Positions 16,322 through 25,330 are shown, numbered from the stretch's first letter. The stretch is DNA of 64,000 nt from Serratia liquefaciens ATCC 27592 (GCF_000422085.1 NC_021741.1:496001-560000), one strand, 5' to 3'. Notes: generated by a model from the letters alone, not told the origin. A program made the numbers and translations.

Positions 16322-17428
16322 TTATTTCCGCCAGCCGCTTTTTTCCAGTGCCGTCAGCAACTGTTCGGCGCTCAGTCCCTCCGCCCGATGGCCATTACCG
16401 GAAACGGTATTGGCGGCCAGCAGGGCATTGATAATCGCCTCTTCCACCGCTTCTGCCGCTGCGGCAAACAGCTCGGAGATGTAATCGTTGTTCACCATGC
16501 GCAGCGGGGTGGTAAAGGCACCTTTGTTGGCGTAGTCGGCAGGGGGGAGGCCGTCATTGCCGGTGGCGAAGGCGATAAAAATGTCGCCGCTCGAGTCTTC
16601 GGTACCGCCGCCGGTGCGGGCAATGCCGATGCTGGCGCGTTGTGCCAGACGGGCGCATTGGTGCGGCAACAGCGGGGCGTCGGTGGCCAGGGTGACGACG
16701 ATCGACCCCATTCCCGGGTGCGGCAGCTGCGGTGTAAACGGCGAGTGAATATGTGCCAAATGACGGCCCACCGGATAACCGCCCACCAGCAGCGACGCGC
16801 GTTTGCCGTGGTTGGCTTGCACGATGGCACCGACCGTCCAGCCACCGCGATCGGCAGGCAGGCGGCGCGAAGCGGTGCCGATGCCGCCCTTGAACTCATG
16901 GCAGATCATGCCGCTGCCGCCACCGACGGCACCTTCCTGGGGTAATCCTTCGTGTGCCGCCTGCAGTGCTTGCCGCACATGTTCAGGCTTGACGTGAAAA
17001 CCGTTGATGTCGTTGAGCAGGCCATCGAAGGTTTCCATTACCACCGGCATATTCCAGTACACCGCGTCGTCGGCCGGCAGCGCTTCACGTTCCAGCGCGA
17101 TCAGGCTGTCACGTACCACGCCGACGCTGTGGGTGTTGGTGAAGGCGATTGGGCTGGTGAGCAGGCCGGCTTCGCGGATCCACTCCAGCCCGGTGGCGTC
17201 GCCATTGCCGTTAAGCACATGTACGCCGGCAAAGCAGGGGGATTGCCGGGCCTGGCCGGCACGCGGTTCGATCACCGTGACGCCGGTACGCACGCTGCGC
17301 CCGTCGGGCAAATCGGCGTGGATGCTGGCGTGGCCGACGCGAACGCCGGGCACGTCGGTGATGGCGTTCAGCGGGCCGGCAACGCCGTGGCCGATTTTAA
17401 TGCCCAAATCCTGAGCGCGCTGCGACAT
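16322..17428 (-). CDS. P1-family (DmpA/BapA-type) aminopeptidase
   Basis: This 368-residue family S58/P1 hydrolase is made as a precursor that cleaves itself into two subunits. The expected site is Gly241-Ser242 in HPGMGSIVVTLATDAPLL, where the new N-terminal Ser is the nucleophile. Other family marks are TDVPGVRVGHA near residue 24, VLNGNGDATGLEWIREAG and GGGSGMICHEFKGGIGT near 169. Known members release N-terminal D-residues (DmpA) or beta-amino acids such as beta-alanine (BapA). It lies 2 bp behind an APC permease, near an omega-amino-acid aminotransferase and a semialdehyde dehydrogenase, which favours a beta-aminopeptidase role (inference). Confidence 0.9.
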   Translation of the reverse strand: MSQRAQDLGIKIGHGVAGPLNAITDVPGVRVGHASIHADLPDGRSVRTGVTVIEPRAGQARQSPCFAGVHVLNGNGDATGLEWIREAGLLTSPIAFTNTHSVGVVRDSLIALEREALPADDAVYWNMPVVMETFDGLLNDINGFHVKPEHVRQALQAAHEGLPQEGAVGGGSGMICHEFKGGIGTASRRLPADRGGWTVGAIVQANHGKRASLLVGGYPVGRHLAHIHSPFTPQLPHPGMGSIVVTLATDAPLLPHQCARLAQRASIGIARTGGGTEDSSGDIFIAFATGNDGLPPADYANKGAFTTPLRMVNNDYISELFAAAAEAVEEAIINALLAANTVSGNGHRAEGLSAEQLLTALEKSGWRK

Positions 17429-17430
17429 GG

Positions 17431-18807
17431 TTATTCTCCTTCAATTGAGGGTTCAACGTGCGGGATAGCCTGCCGGGTGCGCATATAGCTCAGCAGCAGG
17501 CCAAAGCAGAGGATACCGGCAATGATAATAAAGTCTTTCAGGCTGCTGGCGATCAAAATTGTCCATAACACATACAGGCAGCCGATCAGCGCGATCGCCA
17601 CCGGCAGCGGCCACAGCGGCATCAGATACGGGTGGTGGAAACGTACGCGGCGGCGACTGATCAGCGCGGCGACGGCCATGATGATGTACACCAGCAGCAG
17701 CAGGATCACGGTAAATGAGGTCAGATCGCCGAGGTTGGAGCAAAAGGCCAACAGCGCCGAGGGAATACCGAACAGCAGAGTGGCAATCCACGGCGTGCCG
17801 AAACGCGGATGGATGATTTTCAGCGCCCGGTTCACCTGCGGCAGCCAAAAACCGTCACGCCCGCTGGAGAACATCATGCGGCTAAACTGCGCCACGATGG
17901 CGATAATGGCGTTGAACACCGACAGGTAAATCGCGCCGCTGACCACCCGCGCCAGCGTCGGCCCACCCAGTTGGCTGACCACGTAGCCGACCGGATCGGC
18001 CTGTTTGGCCATTTCCGCCAGGGACGGCGCGCCAATCAGCAAAGCGGTGAAGGGCAGCAGCTCGACCAGTACCACGATCGCCAACGTCAGCATGATGGCG
18101 GTGGCCATGGGTTTGCCCTGCTCGCGCATGTCCTCCGCCATATACACCGCGGCACCGTAGCCGTTATAGGAAAACAGCGCGACGCCGACCATAGCGACGA
18201 TCAGCGGTACGGAAACCGGTGCCAACACACCTTCGGGGTTTAGCATCACCGGCGCGACGAGGATGTCCGCACTTTGGTGCGGGGTGCTAAAGCCCAACCA
18301 GGCGATTAGCCCCAGCACCGCGATTTCAACCACCAAAAAGGTGCCGGTCAGCAGCGCATTGGCCTTGATGTTGAAAATGGCGCAGGCTCCGCCGATCAAG
18401 ATGGTGATCATCCCGGCGGTAGAGGCGTCGAACTGAGTCCCCAGCGCGGTGTTCAAATAAGGCACGGCACCGGTGGCCAGCACCGCCGGTACAAACAGCG
18501 CGGCACTGAGAATAAACAGGTAAGTTTGCAGCCCGCACAGGGTGCCGAACAGGCGTTTGATAATGCTGTATTCGCCCCCGGCGCTGGGATGCGCCGCACC
18601 GAGTTCGGCGTAGCACAGGGCAATAGTGGCGGCGATAAAGGCAGCGATCAGAAATGAGATAAAGGCACCGCTACCGGCGCTGGCGATCGCCAGCGGAGCA
18701 ATAACGAAAATTGAGCTGGCGGGCGTGACGCCGGAGGCGGTAATCATCACCACGTCGAGGACGCTGAGATTACCTTTGAATTTGTGTTCTGGTGTGGGCT
18801 CAGTCAT
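17431..18807 (-). CDS. APC-superfamily amino acid permease
   Basis: This 458-residue protein is predicted to have about 12 membrane segments. The first carries the APC signature (SVLDVVMITASGVTPASSIFVIAPL), and SAGGEYSIIKRLFG and SYNGYGAAVYMAEDM are further landmarks of amino acid/polyamine transporters. GGAG precedes the ATG. It is followed after 2 bp by the P1 peptidase gene, so uptake and hydrolysis or amino acid use are coupled. The hairpin at 18920-18939 separates it partly from the upstream dehydrogenase gene. Confidence 0.88.
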   Translation of the reverse strand: MTEPTPEHKFKGNLSVLDVVMITASGVTPASSIFVIAPLAIASAGSGAFISFLIAAFIAATIALCYAELGAAHPSAGGEYSIIKRLFGTLCGLQTYLFILSAALFVPAVLATGAVPYLNTALGTQFDASTAGMITILIGGACAIFNIKANALLTGTFLVVEIAVLGLIAWLGFSTPHQSADILVAPVMLNPEGVLAPVSVPLIVAMVGVALFSYNGYGAAVYMAEDMREQGKPMATAIMLTLAIVVLVELLPFTALLIGAPSLAEMAKQADPVGYVVSQLGGPTLARVVSGAIYLSVFNAIIAIVAQFSRMMFSSGRDGFWLPQVNRALKIIHPRFGTPWIATLLFGIPSALLAFCSNLGDLTSFTVILLLLVYIIMAVAALISRRRVRFHHPYLMPLWPLPVAIALIGCLYVLWTILIASSLKDFIIIAGILCFGLLLSYMRTRQAIPHVEPSIEGE

Positions 18808-18919
18808 TCAAAACTCCATTAACGCGTTAGTGGGTTATTTTGCGGGCGGCGATCGTGCGGTAGAGCCTTGCGATGGCATGCCGCTGCCCGGGCCTGATTA
18901 AATGGAGCGCGTGGAAAAC

Positions 18920-18939
18920 GAGGCGAATTTCTTCGCCTC
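18920..18939 (-). terminator. Hairpin between dehydrogenase and permease genes
   Basis: GAGGCGAA / TTCGCCTC stem with a 4-base loop. On the minus strand it is followed by GTTTTCC and preceded by a T-run. It lies 28 bp past the dehydrogenase stop and may attenuate rather than fully stop transcription into the permease-peptidase pair. Confidence 0.65.
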
Positions 18940-18966
18940 TAAAAAATCATTATGATTATTATGAAA

Positions 18967-20475
18967 TTACCCTTGCCCGGACGGGAAGTTGAAGGTGGCA
19001 TGCTGGGCATCATGGGAAGAAGGCCAGCGCTGGGTAATGGTTTTGCGCTTGGTGTAGAACCTGACGGCATCCGGGCCGTAGGCGTGCAGGTCGCCAAACA
19101 GCGAGCGTTTCCAGCCGCCGAACGAGTGATAAGCCACCGGAACCGGCAGCGCAACGTTGATCCCCACCATACCGACCTGAATATGACTGGAAAAATAACG
19201 CGCCGCCTCGCCGTCGCGGGTGAACAGGCAGGTTCCGTTGCCGTACTCGTGGGCGTCTATCATCGCCATCGCCTCTTTCAGCGATCCGACCCGAACCACG
19301 CCCAGCACCGGGCCGAAGATCTCCTCCTGATAAATCCGCATGCCCGGTCGCACGTGGTCAAACAGCGTTGGGCCAAGGAAATAACCCTGGCTGATTTGCC
19401 CGCTGTCGTCCCGCACCGCCAGCTCGCGACCGTCGACCACCAGGGTAGCTCCCTCCTCAACACCCTGATTGATATAGCCTTTCACTTTTTCATAATGCTG
19501 TTGGGTGACCAGCGGCCCCATGTCGTTGCGGTTATCGTTACCGGCACCGACCCGCATGGCCGCCATTTGCCGCTGTAACCCGGCAACCAACGCGTCGGCC
19601 GTGCCGTCTCCCACCGCCACCACCAGCGGGATGGCCATGCAGCGTTGTCCGCAGGAGCCGAACGCCGCACCCATCAGCGCACTGACGCTGCCGGCGATGT
19701 CGGCATCCGGCAGCACCACAGCATGGTTCTTCGCGCCGCCCAGCGCCTGCACCCGTTTGTTCTGGCTACAACCGGTGTGATAGATGTGCTCCGCTACCGG
19801 CGTAGAGCCGACAAAGCTGACGGCTTTGACCCGGGGATCGTGCAGCAGGGTGTCCACCGCCTCGCGGTCGCCGTTGACCAGGTTCAGCACTCCCGGCGGC
19901 AGCCCGGCTTCGGACGCCAGTTGAGCGATATACAGCGTGGAGGAAGGGACGCGTTCGGAAGGTTTCAACACAAATGTGTTGCCGCACACCACCGCCATTG
20001 GCCACATCCACAGCGGTACCATCACCGGGAAGTTAAACGGCGTGATGCCTGCCACCACTCCCAGCGGTTGAAACTCGCTCCAGCTGTCGATGCCCGGCCC
20101 GGCATCCTTGCTGTGTTCGCCTTTCAGCAATTCCGGCGCATAGCTGGCGTACTCAATATTCTCGATGCCGCGCTGCAGTTCGCCCATGGCATCGCTGAGC
20201 ACTTTGCCATGTTCGGCGGTGATCAACCGGCAGATGGCATCGGCATGCTGTTCCAGCAGCGTTTTTAGACGCATCATCACCCTGGCCCGCTTTAGCGGTG
20301 GCGTATCGCGCCAGGCTGGGTAGGCTTGCTCGGCGGCGTCGATGGCGCTTTCTACCGTGGCGCGGTCGGCCAGTAACACCCCCTGATGCGACAGCCCGGT
20401 AGCCGGATCGTAAACCGGTTGGCTGCGGGTTCCGCCGGTGGCGGACTGGCCGTTGATCCAATGTGCAATTGGCAT
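18967..20475 (-). CDS. mmsA: CoA-acylating (methyl)malonate-semialdehyde dehydrogenase
   Basis: This 502-residue member of the MmsA/IolA branch of aldehyde dehydrogenases converts malonate or methylmalonate semialdehyde, NAD and CoA to acetyl- or propionyl-CoA and CO2. Marks are GVVAGITPFNFPVMVPLWM, VSFVGSTPVAEHIY, ALGGAKNHAVV and the catalytic cysteine in GSCGQRCMAI. AAGGAG nine bases upstream supports the ATG. It lies 16 bp after the omega-aminotransferase gene. In this context malonate semialdehyde from beta-alanine is the likely substrate. Confidence 0.92.
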   Translation of the reverse strand: MPIAHWINGQSATGGTRSQPVYDPATGLSHQGVLLADRATVESAIDAAEQAYPAWRDTPPLKRARVMMRLKTLLEQHADAICRLITAEHGKVLSDAMGELQRGIENIEYASYAPELLKGEHSKDAGPGIDSWSEFQPLGVVAGITPFNFPVMVPLWMWPMAVVCGNTFVLKPSERVPSSTLYIAQLASEAGLPPGVLNLVNGDREAVDTLLHDPRVKAVSFVGSTPVAEHIYHTGCSQNKRVQALGGAKNHAVVLPDADIAGSVSALMGAAFGSCGQRCMAIPLVVAVGDGTADALVAGLQRQMAAMRVGAGNDNRNDMGPLVTQQHYEKVKGYINQGVEEGATLVVDGRELAVRDDSGQISQGYFLGPTLFDHVRPGMRIYQEEIFGPVLGVVRVGSLKEAMAMIDAHEYGNGTCLFTRDGEAARYFSSHIQVGMVGINVALPVPVAYHSFGGWKRSLFGDLHAYGPDAVRFYTKRKTITQRWPSSHDAQHATFNFPSGQG

Positions 20476-20491
20476 GGCTTGCGCTCCTTTA

Positions 20492-21832
20492 TTATTCGGT
20501 TGCGTTGATAGCGTCGCCGAGGGCGTTGATCAGCGAGTCGATCTGCGCTTCGCTGCTGATAAACGGCGGTGCCAACTGCAGGGTGTCGCCGCCATAGCGG
20601 ACATAAAACCCGCTTTCCCAGCAGCGCATCGCCACTTCATACGGCCTGCGTGCCGCTTCGCCCGGTCGGGCCGCCAGCGTGATACCCGCCGCCAGACCGA
20701 AGTTGCGAATGTCGCTGACGTGGTTGCTGCCCTGTAAGCCGTGCACTGCACGTTCGAAATAGGGGGCCAGCGCCTGCACCCGTTCGATCATTTGTTCGCG
20801 TTCAATGATATCCAGCGTCGCCAGCCCCACCGCACAGCTGACCGGATGGGCGGAGTAGGTGTAGCCGTGCGGGAATTCGAGCAAATATTCCGGTTCATCG
20901 GTGGCCATGAAGGCCTGGTAAATCTCGGGGCGAACTACCACGGTCCCCATCGGCTGTGCGCCGTTGGTGACCTGTTTGGCAATATTCATGATGTCCGGCG
21001 TGACGCCGAATGCCTCGGCGCCGGTCAATGCGCCGCAGCGGCCGAAGGCGGTGATCACTTCGTCAAAAATCAGCAGAATATTGTGTTGAGTGCAGATCTC
21101 GCGGATGCGTTGCAGATAACCGACCGGCGGTACGATCACCCCGGCCGAGCCGGAGAAGGGTTCGACTATCACCGCGGCGATGGTCGAAGCGTCACGCAGT
21201 GTGATGATGCGGTTGAGTTCTTCCGCAAGCTCGGCGCCTTGCTCGGGCATGCCGCGCGAAAAGGCATTTCCCGCCAGTTGGGTATGGGGCAGGTGGTCCG
21301 CTTCGGCGCTGGCGCCAAAGGCTTTACGATTGCCGGCAATGCCGCCCACCGCGATGCCGCCAAAGTTAACGCCGTGGTAGCCCTTCTCGCGACCGATAAA
21401 ACAGGTTTTGCCCGCCTGGCCCTTGGCTCGCCAATAGGCACGCGCCATTTTTAACGAAGTGTCTGCCGCTTCGGAGCCGGAACCGGTGAAAAACACATAG
21501 TCCAGCCCGGCCGGGGTCATGGCCTTGATTTTGTTCGCCAGTTCGAAAGATAAGGCATGGCCGAACTGAAACGCCGGGGAATAATCCAATCGGGAAAGTT
21601 GCCGGTGAGCGGCATCGGCAATTTCCTGGCGGCCATGGCCCAATCCGCAGCACCACAACCCGGATAACCCGTCAAAAATCTTGCGACCGTCCTGGCTGGT
21701 ATAATAAACGCCTTGCGCGTGGCTTATCATTCTCGGGTTGGCTTTAAAATTACGGTTGCCGGTAAAGGGCATCCAATGTGCTTCTAACCATTCACGGTCG
21801 GCTTTATTTTCACGTTGATTTAAATCAGCCAT
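20492..21832 (-). CDS. Omega-amino acid (beta-alanine):pyruvate aminotransferase
   Basis: This 446-residue class III PLP aminotransferase is very close to Pseudomonas omega-amino-acid:pyruvate transaminase, which turns beta-alanine plus pyruvate into malonate semialdehyde plus alanine. Shared blocks are HWMPFTGNRNFKANPR, GRKIFDGLSGLWCCG, LSRLDYSPAFQFGH, LLIFDEVITAFGR, the PLP lysine in NIAKQVTNGAQPMG and EFPHGYTYSAHPVSCA. GGAGGG precedes the ATG. It is first in the operon with the semialdehyde dehydrogenase, and a LysR gene is divergent across an ERIC element. Confidence 0.93.
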   Translation of the reverse strand: MADLNQRENKADREWLEAHWMPFTGNRNFKANPRMISHAQGVYYTSQDGRKIFDGLSGLWCCGLGHGRQEIADAAHRQLSRLDYSPAFQFGHALSFELANKIKAMTPAGLDYVFFTGSGSEAADTSLKMARAYWRAKGQAGKTCFIGREKGYHGVNFGGIAVGGIAGNRKAFGASAEADHLPHTQLAGNAFSRGMPEQGAELAEELNRIITLRDASTIAAVIVEPFSGSAGVIVPPVGYLQRIREICTQHNILLIFDEVITAFGRCGALTGAEAFGVTPDIMNIAKQVTNGAQPMGTVVVRPEIYQAFMATDEPEYLLEFPHGYTYSAHPVSCAVGLATLDIIEREQMIERVQALAPYFERAVHGLQGSNHVSDIRNFGLAAGITLAARPGEAARRPYEVAMRCWESGFYVRYGGDTLQLAPPFISSEAQIDSLINALGDAINATE

Positions 21833-21871
21833 TTTTCCCTCCGAGGGGGAGAATAGGTACGGTTAATTAAC

Positions 21872-21998
21872 TATGCCCGTCATCTTTTAAATTGCAGCGT
21901 TGTTATCTGCACCAGCTCAGCCCAGGTACTTACTTGAGTAAGTACCTGGGCTGAGTGAGCTGGACGCCTGGCCGCAACTATAAAAGCTAGAGGGTATA
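21872..21998. repeat. ERIC element between aminotransferase and LysR genes
   Basis: This 127-bp element, the canonical ERIC length, has ends TGCCCGTCATCTTTTAAATT and TATACCCTCTAGC (reverse complement). The core is a strong palindrome CCCAGGTACTTAC...GTAAGTACCTGGG. It lies in the divergent promoter region, about 40 bp upstream of the aminotransferase start. Confidence 0.88.
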
Positions 21999-22047
21999 AA
22001 TAAACGTGTTAATGAATTGTTGAGTGAAATTGACTATGTTCTGCTTC

Positions 22048-22061
22048 TTCACTAATGTGAA
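22048..22061. promoter_or_regulatory. Possible LysR-type operator
   Basis: TTCACTAATGTGAA has 5-bp inverted arms around a 4-base AT-rich centre and lies 31 bp upstream of the LysR ATG. It fits an autoregulatory LysR site; the evidence is symmetry and position only. Confidence 0.35.
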
Positions 22062-22092
22062 TAATCATATGTCGAAACTTACTTAAGGTTTT

Positions 22093-23022
22093 ATGCAAGT
22101 AAAAAAGCGCGCATTGTTGGGCCAGTTATCGGATATGGATCTGCGGTTGCTGCGGGTATTTAAGGCGGTGGTCGACTGTGGCGGCATGAGCGCCGCCGAG
22201 CTGGAGCTGAATATCAGCCTGTCGACCATCAGCAAGCATATCAAGGATTTGGAACAGCGACTGGGCCTGACGCTGTGCCACCGCGGGCGCGAGGGGTTTG
22301 CGGTTACTGACGAAGGGCTGCTGATTTATCAGGAAACCGTGAATCTGTTGGCGGCGACCGAGGCCTTTCGCCGTGGGGTGGATGATGTGCATCAACGCCT
22401 GGGTGGGCAGCTGCACGTGGCGATATTCGACCATACCGTCAGTAATCCTCAGGCGCATATCGGCCGGGCGATTGCCTTATTCAGCGAGCAGGCGCCGGAT
22501 GTCTCTTTGCAAATGTATGTGGAACCGATAAATACCATTGAACGCGGCGTCATTGACGGCCAATTTCAAATTGGCATTATTCCCATGCACCGCAGTGCGG
22601 AAAGTTTATCTTATAGTTCGTTATTTCATGAGAGGATGTTCTTATATTGTGGCGCGCAACATGAATTATTTTCCGCTAACCATGAAATACTGAATTGGGA
22701 TCTGTTGCACAATTATGCCTTTGCCGGATTAGGCTACCATTCGCCGAATATGGAACTGAGCCTGCAGCAGCATTTACATCGCAAGGCAACGGGGTTTGCC
22801 CAGGAGTCGATCGCGACCCTAATTCTTTCCGGTAAGTACGTCGGCTTTCTTCCCGACCACTATGCGGCGTTTTTTGTCGCGCAAAATATGATGCGCGCCA
22901 TCAAACCGACGCTGTTCCGTTATCACTGCGAATATTCCAGCGTGCTGCGGCGTTCGCCCAGCCCGCAGCGGGTGGTCAAGCTGTTCCACGAATGCCTGCT
23001 GGCGGCTCATGGAACAGCTTAA
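22093..23022 (+). CDS. LysR-family transcriptional regulator
   Basis: This 309-residue regulator has an N-terminal winged helix-turn-helix (DLRLLRVFKAVVDCGGMSAAELELNISLSTISKHIKDLEQRLG, about 15-60) and a periplasmic-binding-protein-like effector domain (GQLHVAIFDHT onward). It is divergent from the aminotransferase-dehydrogenase operon, the usual position of a LysR activator of its neighbours, so beta-alanine or a related omega-amino acid is a plausible effector. The ribosome-binding site is weak (AAGG). An ERIC element separates it from its presumed target. Confidence 0.9.
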   Translation: MQVKKRALLGQLSDMDLRLLRVFKAVVDCGGMSAAELELNISLSTISKHIKDLEQRLGLTLCHRGREGFAVTDEGLLIYQETVNLLAATEAFRRGVDDVHQRLGGQLHVAIFDHTVSNPQAHIGRAIALFSEQAPDVSLQMYVEPINTIERGVIDGQFQIGIIPMHRSAESLSYSSLFHERMFLYCGAQHELFSANHEILNWDLLHNYAFAGLGYHSPNMELSLQQHLHRKATGFAQESIATLILSGKYVGFLPDHYAAFFVAQNMMRAIKPTLFRYHCEYSSVLRRSPSPQRVVKLFHECLLAAHGTA

Positions 23023-23025
23023 TGT

Positions 23026-23118
23026 TTACTGATCTTTCTTCTTGCCAAAAATCTTGATCAGCAAGCCGACCAGGATGCCAATCGCGATGCCGGTGAAAAT
23101 CCAGCTGATGATGCCCAT
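23026..23118 (-). CDS. 30-residue single-pass membrane protein
   Basis: This short ORF reads MGIISWIFTGIAIGILVGLL then IKIFGKKKDQ: one hydrophobic, Gly/Ile-rich helix followed by a basic, cytoplasm-facing tail. GGGAG lies 8 bases before the ATG (minus strand). Its start resembles GlsB/YeaQ-type small membrane proteins but is much shorter. Only 3 bp separate its stop from the stop of the convergent LysR gene, and the iron-type dehydrogenase gene ends 38 bp upstream of its start. Function unknown. Confidence 0.65.
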   Translation of the reverse strand: MGIISWIFTGIAIGILVGLLIKIFGKKKDQ

Positions 23119-23156
23119 GTCCAATCTCCCGCTATTACTTTGATCTGATTATATAA

Positions 23157-24284
23157 TCATTCGATGCGGAATGCGCCTTCGATCATCTGCTGCCGCTGCG
23201 GCGCGCTGTAGTCGATCAGCGAGTTCTTGCTGTTGGATTTTGCCAGCGTCACCGCCAGTTCGTCGGCGGAAATCGGCAGGTCATCCTGCCAGAAACTGGC
23301 GATGGCATTGCGGGTAATAAAGTCGATCAGGTAGCGTTCCGGGCTGTCATGCTGCTCGGGGAACAGGCGGGCGGCAAGCTCAGCCATCAGCGCCCGCTGC
23401 TGCGGTTGTTCGCTTTTCGCCAGCAGTTCGAGGAACGGCAGCAGCAGGCGACCACAGACCTGGCCGTGGTGATAATCGCGCAGGGCGCCAATCTCGCCGG
23501 CGATGCCGTGGATCACTCCCAGCCCAGCGGCGCTCAGCGTCAGGCCGCCAAGGTAAGAGGCTTGCATAATCGCCTCGTGAGCCTCGGCGCTGCGGTTGAG
23601 CGCAGGCCAAGCCTGCAGGAAGTGGCGAATGCCGGTCAGCGACATCTCGCGCGTCATGGTATTGGCGGTTTTGGACAGATAGGCCTCGAACAGGTGGGTA
23701 AAGGCGTCGATGGCGCAGTAGGCCAGCACCTTGTCCGGTGACCCTTGCAGCAGCTGCGGATCCAGGATGGCGGTGTGTGGCACAAAGTTGTTATGGCGCA
23801 GCGAGGCTTTCACCTTGCTCACCTGGGTGTCGGTGATCACCGCATTTTGCGTGACTTCACTGCCGGTACCGGCGGTGGTCGGGATGGCAATGAGCGGCAG
23901 GGTTGCACCGCTGATTTTTGTGTCGCCGATCTTTTCCATATAGCGCAGGGTGGGCAACGGGTGCTCGACCAGCGCGGCAAAGGCCTTGGCAGCATCCAGC
24001 ACGCTACCGCCGCCAATGGCTACCACGCGTCTTACCTTGCCGCGCCAGCGCGCGACCCAGGCGTCTATCTCTTGCGGTGAAGCCTCGTGACTGACGATTT
24101 CGGTGCCGAGCAGCAGTGGCGTCAATCCGTCTGCCAGTGAGGAATACACCGCGCCATTGAGGAATGATCGGCAGCTAAACAGCAGCGTCGGCTGTGGCTC
24201 GGCGGTCAGTAGCGGGATCAGTTGGCTGATGCTGCCGTGGCCGAACCAGGTCTGGCGGTTGGCAATGGTCAGGCTGGTAGTCAT
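23157..24284 (-). CDS. Iron-containing alcohol dehydrogenase
   Basis: This 375-residue family III (Fe-type) dehydrogenase oxidises alcohols or reduces aldehydes with NAD(P). Marks are the nucleotide-binding GGGSVLDAAKAFA, TTAGTGSEVTQNAVI, the metal-binding region CAIDAFTHLFEAYLS and HGIAGEIGAL followed by HHGQVCG. AAGGAGAG six bases upstream fixes the ATG at 24284, although the frame is open to 24341. It is divergent from the LuxR gene at 24551. The substrate is not determinable; neighbours suggest an aldehyde from amine breakdown. Confidence 0.88.
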   Translation of the reverse strand: MTTSLTIANRQTWFGHGSISQLIPLLTAEPQPTLLFSCRSFLNGAVYSSLADGLTPLLLGTEIVSHEASPQEIDAWVARWRGKVRRVVAIGGGSVLDAAKAFAALVEHPLPTLRYMEKIGDTKISGATLPLIAIPTTAGTGSEVTQNAVITDTQVSKVKASLRHNNFVPHTAILDPQLLQGSPDKVLAYCAIDAFTHLFEAYLSKTANTMTREMSLTGIRHFLQAWPALNRSAEAHEAIMQASYLGGLTLSAAGLGVIHGIAGEIGALRDYHHGQVCGRLLLPFLELLAKSEQPQQRALMAELAARLFPEQHDSPERYLIDFITRNAIASFWQDDLPISADELAVTLAKSNSKNSLIDYSAPQRQQMIEGAFRIE

Positions 24285-24369
24285 GTTCTCTCCTTGGCAC
24301 GCGAAAACCACAGCATAAGCCAGCCTCTGCGGCTGAACCACTGCTTTTCGCTGCCTGAAAGGGATTCCG

Positions 24370-24383
24370 TTAATATATTAATC
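24370..24383. promoter_or_regulatory. AT-rich inverted repeat upstream of a LuxR-type gene
   Basis: GTTAATATATTAAT recurs exactly, on the opposite strand, at 31314-31327 upstream of the second LuxR-type gene (30473-31120). In both cases it reads GTTAATATATTAAT in the direction of the regulator gene, 170-195 bp before its start. A looser copy (GTTAATTTATTAAT) is at 24521-24534. It may be a shared regulator site. Confidence 0.35.
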
Positions 24384-24550
24384 CAGCCTCGTTAGGCCAC
24401 GCCGCAATAATCTGGCGAAGGTGTGATTTGTTTAACATGTAAACGATTCTGCTGTTGCATTTGGCGCTATTGAGTGTTTTCTATAACAAACAGGCCACGG
24501 CGTAGCCGGAATAAAGTGATTGTTAATTTATTAATGATGGCGGGGCGAAG

Positions 24551-25309
24551 ATGAATATTCAGGTGGAACGGTTATCCGCAGTGATAGACGCAGTCGCAAC
24601 CCAAGGTTTCTATCCCAACCTGTTGGCCTGGCTGGAAGGGTTCTTCGCCTTTGATAGCGCCATTGTTTACGCGTTTGAACGCGGCCAGGCGCCACGTTGC
24701 CTGATCAAAACCGAGCGAGAAAACAGTGACGCGGTCAATCAACTCTATCAACAGGGCGCTTACCTGCAGGATCCGTTTTACCAGGCGCTGAATGATGGCG
24801 GCGGCGGCGAGGTGCTGACCCTGCGCCAGTTGGCTCCCTGCGGCTTCTACCATACTGATTATTACCGTAACTTTTACCGCAAAACCGGCTGGCATGATGA
24901 AGCCGGGGTGCTGCTGCCCCTGACGCCGGAACGCGGGTTGGGGGTGTTTTTCGGCTCGGCGCGCCAGTCGGTGGGGGTGCGCTATCCGCAGTTGGCTGAG
25001 TTGCGTGATGCGCTGACGCTGCTCAAGAGCGTCGCGCGGCTGCATGGCGAAGTGGTCGTCGCCTCGGCAGAGCCAGAAAGGGTGACGGATCATGCGGTGC
25101 AGGCACGTTATCTGTTGACGCCGCGCGAGCGCGAAATAGTGGATCTGATCCTGGACGGCTGCGGCTCGCAGCAAATCGCCGATCGGCTGTTCATCAGCCT
25201 GGGAACGGTGAAAAACCACCGCAAGAACATCTACAGCAAGCTGGCGATCGGTTCGCAGGCCGAACTGTTCAATCTGCTGTTGGCCACCCCGCTGCGCCGC
25301 AGCGCCTGA
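24551..25309 (+). CDS. LuxR-type transcriptional regulator
   Basis: This 252-residue protein has a LuxR (FixJ-like) DNA-binding domain at about 183-245 (LLTPREREIVDLILDGCGSQQIADRLFISLGTVKNHRKNIYSKL). The N-terminal sensor of about 170 residues does not clearly show the acyl-homoserine-lactone pocket and has no phosphorylation site, so a small-molecule ligand is likely. It lies just upstream of a PuuB-like oxidase and a cupin. The palindrome at 25331-25346 in the gap is a plausible operator. Confidence 0.88.
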   Translation: MNIQVERLSAVIDAVATQGFYPNLLAWLEGFFAFDSAIVYAFERGQAPRCLIKTERENSDAVNQLYQQGAYLQDPFYQALNDGGGGEVLTLRQLAPCGFYHTDYYRNFYRKTGWHDEAGVLLPLTPERGLGVFFGSARQSVGVRYPQLAELRDALTLLKSVARLHGEVVVASAEPERVTDHAVQARYLLTPREREIVDLILDGCGSQQIADRLFISLGTVKNHRKNIYSKLAIGSQAELFNLLLATPLRRSA

Positions 25310-25330
25310 GTGTTAATTATTTGTTGCGAA

